From assembly GCA_007117175.1 (NCBI GenBank), contig SKGZ01000106.1, positions 1 through 9,429 of the forward strand: a stretch of DNA of 9,429 nucleotides, read 5' to 3'. Position numbers and translations under genes: made by a program. The stretch is from Bacteriovoracales bacterium (GTDB lineage: Bacteria; Bdellovibrionota; Bacteriovoracia; Bacteriovoracales; Bacteriovoracaceae). Positions 1-5,630 of the stretch are shown here, piece after piece (the stretch's first letter is position 1; the number at the start of each line of letters is the position of its first letter). The notes below the pieces were generated by a model, which was not told the origin of the DNA, ran no database searches, and saw nothing but the letters and a program-made list of their open reading frames with translations.

Positions 1-363
1 ATGCTGCCAAAGCTCATCTATTTTTTTACGGCCATTGGAGCGAATCAGCACCTCATAAAGACCCTGCTCACTTTGAATCACTTGCAAGAAAAATAACTCT
101 GCTGCCCCCCCCGTTCTTTTCTTATGCACCTTTAAGCGCGAGGCAAAGACCTTGGATTGATTGAAAACCAAATGGGACTTTTGCGGCAAAAATTGCGGCA
201 AATCATAAAAGTGAGCGTGTTGCACCTGCTGAGTGGGGTGATGATAAACCATTAACCTGGCCGCTGATCGCCCCTTGGCACAAGGCCTTTGGGCGATCAA
301 CTCAGCGGGTAGCTGGTAATCATAGGAACTTAAAAGCTGATCAATTGCTGCAGTGTTTGCCAT
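1..363 (-). CDS. queA: tRNA preQ1(34) S-adenosylmethionine ribosyltransferase-isomerase QueA, N-terminal part (cut by left window edge)
   Basis: QueA transfers and isomerises the ribosyl group of S-adenosylmethionine onto preQ1 at the tRNA wobble position, giving epoxyqueuosine in the cytoplasm. The 121 residues visible match the start of the family: YDYQLPAELIAQRP near residues 14-28, a conserved arginine-rich stretch and LMVYH, then HFYDLPQFLP, LVFNQSKVFASRLK and a KKRTGGAAELFFL segment, which is the usual 'K.TGG..E..LL' signature. The frame stays open to base 1, so about two thirds of a normal protein of roughly 340-350 residues lies outside the window. The ATG at 363 is preceded only by a weak purine stretch (AGAAA), with no strong ribosome binding site, but the homology begins at the right place. 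A run of eight C (G8 in the coding strand, 105-112) encodes the TGG motif and leaves the frame intact. The gene is divergent from the small exported gene starting at 405. Confidence 0.93.
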   Translation of the reverse strand, partial: MANTAAIDQLLSSYDYQLPAELIAQRPCAKGRSAARLMVYHHPTQQVQHAHFYDLPQFLPQKSHLVFNQSKVFASRLKVHKKRTGGAAELFFLQVIQSEQGLYEVLIRSNGRKKIDELWQH

Positions 364-389
364 TTTCTATTGAAGTGATACCATAAAGT

Positions 390-395
390 AAGGAG
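390..395 (+). promoter_or_regulatory. Strong ribosome binding site for the small exported-protein gene
   Basis: AAGGAG lies 9 bases ahead of the ATG at 405. It is the best Shine-Dalgarno match among the plus-strand genes here and is the main argument that this small reading frame is translated. Confidence 0.75.
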
Positions 396-404
396 AAAGG
401 CCCT

Positions 405-677
405 ATGCATTCACTGATCTTATTCACTTTACTACTCTGCCCCCCACTGGCCTTTAGCTATCAGTGGCAAACTGATGATAGCTTACAACTAGCAGAAGAA
501 TTACAGCGACTAGCCGAAGATCGCTGGACGGAAAGTAAAACGGAAGAAAAATTAGCTGAAAAGATTAATCCTCAAATCGATCCACAAGAGGTTCCTGTGG
601 AAAATATCGATCACTACTTTGATCAAATTAAGACTCGCTCAGCGGCTCCCAGAACCAGAGAAACTGACTCTAATTGA
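405..677 (+). CDS. Small exported hypothetical protein, 90 residues
   Basis: I do not recognise this protein. Residues 1-18 form a short signal peptide (hydrophobic LILFTLLLCPPLAFS). AFS fits a signal peptidase I site, giving a mature protein starting near Tyr19. There is no lipobox, because the single Cys is not followed by a mature terminus of the right kind. The mature part is about 72 residues, polar and rich in Glu, Gln, Asp and Lys. It probably has a helical first half (SLQLAEELQRLAEDRW), then a Pro/Asp-containing stretch, and ends in a polar tail without structure. An excellent ribosome binding site precedes the ATG. The gene is divergent from queA with only 41 bases between the two starts, and its last 39 bases overlap, antisense, the end of the gene at 639-857. 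The periplasm is the likely site of action (inferred). Its role is unknown. Confidence 0.7.
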   Translation: MHSLILFTLLLCPPLAFSYQWQTDDSLQLAEELQRLAEDRWTESKTEEKLAEKINPQIDPQEVPVENIDHYFDQIKTRSAAPRTRETDSN

Positions 678-857
678 ACTTAGAAAATCTAAATAGGCAT
701 TGAGTAGATCTTGCACCAAAGATAAATTTTTTAAACTGTGCAAACAATTGATCAAAATCTGCTGTAATTTCTTCAACACATAATCAATCACACTGTGCAC
801 CGGCTCCACTGTTTTGTGCTGGGAACTGACCACATACAAAGGATTCTTAACACTCAT
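639..857 (-). CDS. Small unrecognised protein, 72 residues, translationally coupled to the ParA-type ATPase
   Basis: No family is recognised. The ATG at 857 lies inside the end of the parA-like gene, an 11-base overlap in another frame. It is preceded by GAGGAG with a 7-base spacer, so this start is preferred over the longer frame reaching 995, which would only extend into parA antisense of frame. The product starts MSVKNPLYVVSSQHKTVEP and continues with a long predicted helical core of alternating Leu/Ile/Val and polar residues (about residues 20-60, HSVIDYVLKKLQQILINCL and onward). It ends in a Ser/Gly/Arg tail. There is no signal peptide and no clear transmembrane segment. The overlap suggests a fixed ratio with the ATPase and possibly a partner role (inference). 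The 3' end overlaps the convergent small exported gene by 39 bases. Confidence 0.72.
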   Translation of the reverse strand: MSVKNPLYVVSSQHKTVEPVHSVIDYVLKKLQQILINCLHSLKNLSLVQDLLNAYLDFLSSIRVSFSGSGSR

Positions 858-1689
858 GAAAACTCTCCTCAATCTTAGCTGAGATTTGATCAAAATGACT
901 TTGTAACTCGCGGTAAGGACGAGAGGCAAAATCAAAAACCGAACTTTGCTGTAAACTGGCCTGATTGATAGCGGCCTTATTGGGAATTGGCTCAAAGAAA
1001 AATTGTCCTTTCAACTGGTCGGCAATCTCTTGATAAGACTGCTGAGTGGACTTTTTACGCCCTTCCACTCGATTGGGAATATGGCCAATAATCTTAGGAC
1101 TGGCCCCCACTTGCATGTCGATCACTTCATCAATCATATTGTGAAAGTGGGCCAGACCCTGCTGGGAAAAGCGATCAGTATGAAAGGGAATGATCACCCC
1201 ATCAGAAGCCGCCACAATATTAACCATTAATAGCCCTAAGGTAGGCGGAGCATCTAATAAAATAAAATCATAATCGCGCTTAAGTAAATGAATTTCAATC
1301 ATCTTCTTTAAAATCAATTGGCGCGGTGACATTAAACTGGCCACCGTCAAATCAAAACTACTCAAAAGTTGATGAGAGGGCAGCAAAGTTAAACCATCTT
1401 TTTGAAAAAGCCCCTGAGAAAAACTCACTGGCCGATGCAAATGAGACAACTCCTTCACTGAATTCATCAACTGCTGCCAACAACCACTCTCACTGAGCTT
1501 TGCTCCCATTAACTCGGTCAAATTCCCCTGAGGGTCCATGTCCAAGCAGAGAACTCGGTAGCCCTTATTTTTTAAACTATGGGCAGTGTTAAAAAGTAAA
1601 GTGGTCTTACCCACTCCCCCTTTTTGATTAATAAAGGACACCACCTTGCCCTTGTTGAGTTGATTGGATTGAAAAATTTTTTGAAACAT
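847..1689 (-). CDS. ParA/Soj-type P-loop ATPase, orphan (no parB beside it)
   Basis: ParA-family ATPases dimerise on ATP, bind DNA or membrane surfaces and position chromosomes, plasmids or protein assemblies. The 280 residues show a complete deviant Walker A, NQKGGVGKTT, at 21-30 (signature Lys23, P-loop Lys28). The switch/Walker A' motif is LDMDPQGN at 49-56, and the Walker B-like segment is FILLDAPPTLG at 142-152. The length is usual for chromosomal Soj-like proteins, with no N-terminal helix-turn-helix extension of the plasmid type. The ATG at 1689 has AGGAG (1696-1700) with a 6-base spacer. It lies 34 bases downstream of yggS, and its end overlaps the start of the 72-residue gene. No parB or parS-like cluster is seen, so the cargo is unknown. 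The true chromosomal ParA normally sits with ParB, so this is more likely a dedicated positioning ATPase (inference). Confidence 0.9.
   Translation of the reverse strand: MFQKIFQSNQLNKGKVVSFINQKGGVGKTTLLFNTAHSLKNKGYRVLCLDMDPQGNLTELMGAKLSESGCWQQLMNSVKELSHLHRPVSFSQGLFQKDGLTLLPSHQLLSSFDLTVASLMSPRQLILKKMIEIHLLKRDYDFILLDAPPTLGLLMVNIVAASDGVIIPFHTDRFSQQGLAHFHNMIDEVIDMQVGASPKIIGHIPNRVEGRKKSTQQSYQEIADQLKGQFFFEPIPNKAAINQASLQQSSVFDFASRPYRELQSHFDQISAKIEESFHEC
865..870 (-). promoter_or_regulatory. Ribosome binding site for the 72-residue gene, inside the parA-like gene
   Basis: GAGGAG on the minus strand lies 7 bases before the ATG at 857 and within the last codons of the ParA-type gene. It decides the start of the small downstream gene and supports translational coupling. 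Confidence 0.7.
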
Positions 1690-1723
1690 GAGGATCTCCT
1701 ATCCTCTCAATTTTACTCGCTGA

Positions 1724-2395
1724 TTAAGCAAATAACAATGTCCCCACCCGCACCCAATGAGCTCCCAGCTTGGCGGCAATGGCATAATCTTGACTCATCC
1801 CCATGGAGAGTTGGATTTGCTCCCGATAAAACAATTTTTTTTGTTCACCTTTCAGCCACTTTTGTTGAATGGCCACTAAGCGCTCAAAGCATTCTCTGGC
1901 CGCCAGCTGATGATCCTCACTGCGAATAGCCCCCATGGTCATGAGCCCGCGCAAACGAAAATAAGAATTTTGCAATAAGCGAGCAGCCTCTAGCATTTCC
2001 TGCTCTCGGGTAAAGCCAAATTTTTCTTGCTCACCGCTGGTTTTGAATTGCAAAAAAACATCGACAATATTTTCACTGCCCACCTTTAATAATTCACCCA
2101 CTAATTTGACTGAGTCAATGGAGTGAATAGAGTGCAACCCTGTCATTTGCAATAAGCTCTTCACCTTATTTCGCTGAAGATGTCCAATCATGCTCCAGCG
2201 AATATGGGGGCAATCTGCACTCAGATTTTTAGCTCTTTCCAATAAGTCTTGCACTCGGTTTTCTGCAAAGTGACGATGTCCTAATTGATAGTACTCTTTA
2301 ACGGCACTGAGTTCTTGATTTTTGCTGACAATGAGCAATTGAGTCCAAGGCCGTAAATGCTTTTTACCTTCTTTGTAGCGATGACTCAAGCTCAC
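1724..2395 (-). CDS. yggS: YggS/PROSC-family pyridoxal phosphate homeostasis protein
   Basis: YggS proteins bind pyridoxal 5'-phosphate on one lysine of an alanine-racemase-like TIM barrel. They buffer the free cofactor and have no known enzymatic turnover. The PLP lysine is visible as Lys25 in LLIVSKNQ. Other family blocks follow: FAENRVQD (43-50), WSMIGHLQRNKVK (67-79), SIHSIDS (89-95), GEQEKFGF in the middle, GLMTMGA, and LSMGMSQDY (196-204) with VRVGTLLF (215-222) at the end. The 223 residues are near the usual length, but the N-terminal helix before the lysine strand is shorter than normal. The start is GTG at 2395, 7 bases after the previous stop. No good ribosome binding site is seen, and an in-frame TAA a short way upstream rules out a much longer N-terminus. 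Translation probably relies on coupling to the preceding gene. Confidence 0.93.
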   Translation of the reverse strand: MSLSHRYKEGKKHLRPWTQLLIVSKNQELSAVKEYYQLGHRHFAENRVQDLLERAKNLSADCPHIRWSMIGHLQRNKVKSLLQMTGLHSIHSIDSVKLVGELLKVGSENIVDVFLQFKTSGEQEKFGFTREQEMLEAARLLQNSYFRLRGLMTMGAIRSEDHQLAARECFERLVAIQQKWLKGEQKKLFYREQIQLSMGMSQDYAIAAKLGAHWVRVGTLLFA

Positions 2396-2402
2396 GGCGG
2401 GC

Positions 2403-2720
2403 TTACTTTTTCGTTTTCTTTTTCTTTAAACGCACGGTCGCATTGATTTCAAAGTCATAGTTTTGAGCAATGCGATCCACTTCTTTAGAAAAATCAATTT
2501 TATCTAAGTAGTTTTTTAATTCATTCTTCACACTTTTAATGAATTCTTCCTTGGTAGTTTTAGCATTATTGACCAGTGAGTTTAAAGTCTCCTTAGGAAG
2601 AGGTAGATCATTGAGTAAATTGCGTAGCGCATCCTCGGTCATAAAAGCTGCGCTAACCCCGGTGGAAACAACTTTTTTGAATAATTCACTTAGATTACTT
2701 TTTTTTTCACTCTCATTCAT
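2403..2720 (-). CDS. Small helical phasin-like protein, 105 residues
   Basis: The protein is charged and almost wholly helical in appearance: an N-terminal KKSNLSELFKKVVSTG segment, MTEDALRNLLNDLPLPKETLNSLV (about 27-50), then a coiled-coil-like KTTKEEFIKSVKNELKNYLDKIDFSKEV (about 55-82). A short strand-like FEINATVRL follows, then a basic KKKKTKK tail. This pattern resembles small phasin-superfamily or polyhydroxyalkanoate-granule-associated-like proteins common in deltaproteobacteria, but the resemblance is from memory and the function is not assigned. There is no signal peptide or membrane segment, so it should be cytoplasmic. The ATG at 2720 lies 3 bases after the upstream stop, and its ribosome binding site (GAGGTGGG, 2728-2735) is inside the end of the SRPBCC gene. 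An A9 run occupies codons 5-8, and the 3' end is very A-rich. Confidence 0.85.
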   Translation of the reverse strand: MNESEKKSNLSELFKKVVSTGVSAAFMTEDALRNLLNDLPLPKETLNSLVNNAKTTKEEFIKSVKNELKNYLDKIDFSKEVDRIAQNYDFEINATVRLKKKKTKK

Positions 2721-2723
2721 GGC

Positions 2724-3152
2724 TTATCCCACCTCTGCGATTCTTTTTTGAAACGCTTTTAACATTTGCGGTAAATTATTGGCTACCAATTTATTCACCA
2801 CCATTTTAGGAGCAAACATCTTAAACTCCACATCCAAGTAATAGGTCACTTCTGTTTCATTTTCACTCAGGGGTTTTAAATCCCAACCTCCAGAGTTTTT
2901 CTTGAAGAAATCTCCGCTTTTAAGATCCCAACTCACCCGGTGAGGCTTTTCATGTTCGAGTTCTAAAACATAACTAAACTTTTTAATTAAATTTAAACTG
3001 TATTGGGCAGTGGTGTGGGTCTCTGAGCTTTTGAGAATCTCAATTTCATCCACTCCCGAGACAAATTCGGGATAACTGGCAAAATCCACAATAACTTGAT
3101 AAATTTTTTCTGCGGGGTAGGGAAAAACTTCTTTTTTTTCAATGCGCGGCAT
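2724..3152 (-). CDS. SRPBCC-family protein, Coq10/RatA-like (START fold)
   Basis: At 142 residues this is a stand-alone START-fold domain with a hydrophobic cavity. The N-terminal strand and helix read EVFPYPAEKIYQVIVDFASY followed by PEFVSGVDEIEIL (8-40). Asp23 and the YPEF block at 27-30 match the Coq10/RatA/polyketide-cyclase-like subfamily. Central beta strands follow (YVLELE, VSWDLKSG, GGWDLKPL, TEVTYYLDVEFKM), and a long C-terminal helix (about 112-140, MVVNKLVANNLPQMLKAFQKRI) closes the fold. Relatives bind quinone or other lipids (Coq10) or act at the ribosome (RatA). Which applies here cannot be told, and no RatB-like partner is next to it. The ATG at 3152 has GGGAG with a 6-base spacer and lies 18 bases downstream of glpX. 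Confidence 0.88.
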   Translation of the reverse strand: MPRIEKKEVFPYPAEKIYQVIVDFASYPEFVSGVDEIEILKSSETHTTAQYSLNLIKKFSYVLELEHEKPHRVSWDLKSGDFFKKNSGGWDLKPLSENETEVTYYLDVEFKMFAPKMVVNKLVANNLPQMLKAFQKRIAEVG

Positions 3153-3170
3153 GCTCAGCTCCCATTTTTT

Positions 3171-4124
3171 TTAGTAGTGCGGTTTGCGATCAAAGTGATG
3201 TTCTGCGCGAATGTGACGAACGGTTCCCGTTTCACTGCGCATGACAATGGAATGAGTCAGTGCTCCCCAGGGTTTAAAGATCACTCCATCTAAAAAACTT
3301 CCAGCAGTGACGCCGGTGGCGCAAAACATAACATTGCCCGCGGCCAGGTCTTCTAAATTGAAAACTCGGTTGATATCTTCTACTCCCATTTTTTGTGCGC
3401 GATGAATTTCATCTTGATTGCGAGGTTTGAGCCGGCCTTGAAAGTCCCCACCAAGGCATTTTAATGCGGCAGCGGCAATCACTCCCTCAGGTGCTCCCCC
3501 TGTTCCAAAAAGCACATCCACTCCAGCGTTATCAGTGGCGGTGGCAATGGCCGCAGACACATCCCCATCGCCAATGAGATAGATTCGACATCCAGCGGAG
3601 CGTATTTCATGAATCAGCTCCTTATGCCTTGGGCGATCTAGCACCACTGCGGTGAGGTTTTGCAAACGACACTTTTTCACCTCGGCAATTCGCTTTAAGT
3701 TTTCAGTGGCACTTTGATTGATATCAATCACCCCTTTACACTCAGGGCCCACTGCAATTTTCTCCATATACATATCGGGAGCGTGAAGCATTCCCCCTTT
3801 ATCTCCGATGGCCATCACTGAAATGGCGTTATGTCCACCGTTGGCGCAAATGGTGGTTCCCTCCAAGGGATCCAGTGCAATTTCTAATTCAGGACCAGAA
3901 CCCGAGCCCACCTTTTCTCCAATATAAAGCATGGGGGCTTCGTCTCGCTCTCCCTCCCCAATCACCACGGTGGCCTGACACTCAACAGAGTCCAACATTG
4001 AACGCATCGCATCAACAGCTGCTTGATCCGCTGCTTTTTCATCTCCTCGTCCCATTTGTCTGGCACTGGCAATGGCCGCCATCTCTGTGACACGAATAAA
4101 TTCTAAAGCTAAATTTCGATTCAT
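3171..4124 (-). CDS. glpX: Class II fructose-1,6-bisphosphatase GlpX
   Basis: This cytoplasmic enzyme hydrolyses fructose 1,6-bisphosphate to fructose 6-phosphate in gluconeogenesis. Key elements are in place. Asp33 is a metal ligand, and GEGERDEAP lies at 56-64. The lithium-sensitive phosphatase motif DPLEGT is at 85-90 (Asp85 and Glu88 bind metal), with LDRPRH at 162-167, GDGDV at 185-189 and GTGGAPEGVIAAAA at 207-220, including Glu213. These positions agree with my memory of the Escherichia coli enzyme. At 317 residues it is slightly shorter than the E. coli protein but complete. The ATG at 4124 has AGGGG (4133-4137) with an 8-base spacer. It is the first gene of the six-gene minus-strand cluster, so its promoter in 4125-4256 probably drives the whole set. 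Confidence 0.96.
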   Translation of the reverse strand: MNRNLALEFIRVTEMAAIASARQMGRGDEKAADQAAVDAMRSMLDSVECQATVVIGEGERDEAPMLYIGEKVGSGSGPELEIALDPLEGTTICANGGHNAISVMAIGDKGGMLHAPDMYMEKIAVGPECKGVIDINQSATENLKRIAEVKKCRLQNLTAVVLDRPRHKELIHEIRSAGCRIYLIGDGDVSAAIATATDNAGVDVLFGTGGAPEGVIAAAALKCLGGDFQGRLKPRNQDEIHRAQKMGVEDINRVFNLEDLAAGNVMFCATGVTAGSFLDGVIFKPWGALTHSIVMRSETGTVRHIRAEHHFDRKPHY

Positions 4125-4256
4125 AATCTTAACCCCTGACCTTGAATGGTAATTGACTAATTCTATTGTATAAAGACTACATCAAATGGCCAGTTTTTCC
4201 CAATCCTGCAGACAAAGAGCGCTAAGGCTATAATAGAGGGAGCAAAGGATGGCACT
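4125..4256. promoter_or_regulatory. Divergent intergenic region with promoters for the glpX cluster (minus) and the PilZ cluster (plus)
   Basis: This 132-base stretch is the only sizeable non-coding space between two diverging gene clusters, so it must hold both promoters. Towards plus, a perfect TATAAT sits at 4229-4234, but the region 16-17 bases upstream (around TGCAGA, 4207-4212) is a poor -35 match. A start near 4241 would leave a leader of only about 16 bases, just covering the AAAGGA ribosome binding site at 4244-4249. Towards minus, CTTTATACAATAG (complement of 4162-4174) is a plausible -10 area without a convincing -35. No operator repeat, riboswitch or terminator hairpin was recognised. 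Confidence 0.55.
4229..4234 (+). promoter_or_regulatory. Candidate -10 box of the PilZ-pgsA-serB-panD promoter
   Basis: An exact TATAAT lies 22 bases before the ATG at 4257. The -35 match is weak and there is no TG extension, so this rests on the -10 sequence and position alone. Confidence 0.4.
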
Positions 4257-4973
4257 ATGGCTTTAGCACTACTTAAAAACCAAACTGAATTTGAAGAAGT
4301 GGAAAAAAGGGTTTTTCCCCGTTTTCCAGTTGGGTCTTTAATTTTAAAAACTGAAGATCAACAATTATGGCAGGTTAAAGATATTTCCTACACTGGGCTG
4401 CAAATGGCCCATCACCAAGCTTGTCCCTATGGACACGGTGAGACTGTGAAAGCTGATTTAAGCTGGAATGGTGAGCACTGTGCAATCAGCGGCACTGTGC
4501 AGTGGAGCAGTGCTCATCGAGCAGGAATTGTTTTTAGTGATGAAAGCCAGCAGAAAATTCGTCATTTTCTCAAATTAGAAAAGATTGCTAAGAATCTTAA
4601 GTCCTTGGCCAAAGATGATTTTGTGCAAGAGATGGTGCAAATTCCCTCTCATTTGGCCTATTGGCTGGCCACTGACGGGCCGGTAGAAGTCTTTGTTTGG
4701 AGACACCCTCGCGGTCATGGCTATAGCAAATTTCAATGTCTTATTCTGGACACTATTGTGGAATGGCGTGATGGTTTGGGACTGCGTACAGGCAAAATTG
4801 TCAATAAAAGAGATGTGGAAACTCCCCTGCATTCAGAAGATGAAATCTTTTTTTCTTTTGATCAAGAGGTGAATTCTCATCGCTACCAACTAGCACAATC
4901 CTTGATTCAGGCCATCCCTGAACAGTATCAAGCAAATAGAGAGTACGAATTTTTAGCCTCTAAGTTTTCCTGA
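4257..4973 (+). CDS. PilZ-domain protein with an unassigned C-terminal domain
   Basis: PilZ domains bind cyclic di-GMP. Both binding motifs are present: RVFPR at 18-22 (RxxxR) and DISYTG at 42-47 (D-x-S-x-x-G). Barrel strands ending in SGTVQWSS and AGIVF (about 78-93) follow, so ligand binding is likely. After a short helical linker (about 96-120) the protein continues for about 115 residues that I cannot assign. This part has beta-rich segments VEVFVWRH, KFQCLILDTIVEWRD and TGKIVNKR, then an EIFFSFDQEV strand and a C-terminal helix. There is no signal peptide or membrane segment. The start has AAAGGA with a 7-base spacer. It is first in a cluster with pgsA, serB and panD, although a regulatory link to them is only inferred. 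The target of the c-di-GMP signal is unknown. Confidence 0.88.
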   Translation: MALALLKNQTEFEEVEKRVFPRFPVGSLILKTEDQQLWQVKDISYTGLQMAHHQACPYGHGETVKADLSWNGEHCAISGTVQWSSAHRAGIVFSDESQQKIRHFLKLEKIAKNLKSLAKDDFVQEMVQIPSHLAYWLATDGPVEVFVWRHPRGHGYSKFQCLILDTIVEWRDGLGLRTGKIVNKRDVETPLHSEDEIFFSFDQEVNSHRYQLAQSLIQAIPEQYQANREYEFLASKFS

Positions 4974-5006
4974 CAAATCGTAACAAGATCAGTAACATAG
5001 GAAAGG

Positions 5007-5630
5007 ATGTCGGCACAAAATGATCGCTATTGGGAGTTTGATAATTTACCCAATCGCCTTACCCTTTTTAGAATTAGCTTAGTGCCAGTGATGGTAGCAC
5101 TGCTCTACGTACAGTCTGAGAACTATCAATTTCCTCTGCAAAAACTCTACGGAATCTTTGCGGCCATTATCTTTACTCTGGCCTCGCTGACTGATTACCT
5201 AGATGGCCTAGTGGCCAGAAAGCAGGGGCTGATCACCGCCTTTGGCTCTTTTTTAGATCCCATTGCCGATAAATTCTTAGTGGTCTCCAGTCTTATTATG
5301 CTTTTGTCATTGGGACGAATTCCCAGTTTAGTGGTGGTGATTTTGGTGTTAAGGGAAATGTACATGACCAGTTTGCGCTTATTTGCTGCCCATCAAGATA
5401 TTAAAGTACCAGTGGAGTCAGTGGGCAAATGGAAAACGGCCACTCAAATGATAGGTATTCCCATGATTATGTGGCACTGGCCAATCTTTGGACTGCCCAC
5501 CTCCCCTATTGGCCTGGGCTTTCTTTATACGGCAGCTGGCCTGTCTTTAATCTCGGCCATTCTTTACTCATTCAAACTGGTGAAGAAAATTCAAGATCAG
5601 CGTAAGCAAAAAAAACAGGCTAGCTTATGA
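5007..5630 (+). CDS. pgsA: CDP-diacylglycerol--glycerol-3-phosphate 3-phosphatidyltransferase PgsA
   Basis: PgsA makes phosphatidylglycerophosphate from CDP-diacylglycerol and glycerol 3-phosphate in the inner membrane, the committed step to phosphatidylglycerol and cardiolipin. The full CDP-alcohol phosphatidyltransferase motif D-x2-DG-x2-AR-x8-G-x3-D-x3-D is perfect at 63-88 (Asp63, Asp66, Gly67, Ala70, Arg71, Gly80, Asp84, Asp88). PgsA-type features also appear: an N-terminal NLPNRLTLFRI (13-23), LREMYMTSLR (115-124) and GKWKTATQM, which favour this enzyme over phosphatidylserine synthase. Hydrophobic spans lie near 20-36, 46-61, 90-102, 106-118, 145-160 and 170-192, and a basic tail ends the chain. 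At 207 residues it is slightly longer than usual. A closely spaced AGGAAAGG precedes the ATG, and its stop overlaps the serB start. Confidence 0.95.
   Translation: MSAQNDRYWEFDNLPNRLTLFRISLVPVMVALLYVQSENYQFPLQKLYGIFAAIIFTLASLTDYLDGLVARKQGLITAFGSFLDPIADKFLVVSSLIMLLSLGRIPSLVVVILVLREMYMTSLRLFAAHQDIKVPVESVGKWKTATQMIGIPMIMWHWPIFGLPTSPIGLGFLYTAAGLSLISAILYSFKLVKKIQDQRKQKKQASL

Noticed and set aside
364..404. Divergent promoters between queA and the small exported gene
   Set aside because: Only 41 bases; TTGAAG (370-375) and CATAAA (382-387) are too close together and no good box pair was found on either strand. Promoters probably extend into the genes.
680..692. Hairpin TTAGA-AAA-TCTAA as a terminator near the convergent gene ends
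   Set aside because: Only five A/T-rich base pairs, no following T tract, and it lies within coding sequence.
858..995. Longer minus-strand frame reaching up to 995 as the N-terminus of the 72-residue gene
   Set aside because: It would overlap the parA-like coding region by nearly 150 bases, and its start lacks a good ribosome binding site. The ATG at 857 has GAGGAG at ideal spacing.
1003..1230. Plus-strand frame opposite the parA-like gene
   Set aside because: Antisense shadow of a well-supported ATPase with no ribosome binding site or recognisable product.
847..1689. A parABS chromosome partition locus
   Set aside because: No ParB-like gene and no parS-like 16-base palindromes were seen in the neighbourhood.
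1624..1929. Plus-strand frame across the yggS-parA junction
   Set aside because: Antisense to two motif-confirmed genes; composition shows no coding character of its own.
4153..4174. TTGACT followed by TATAAA as a plus-strand promoter
   Set aside because: The two boxes are only about 10 bases apart, too close for a sigma-70 type promoter, and no -10 box is found at 16-18 bases.
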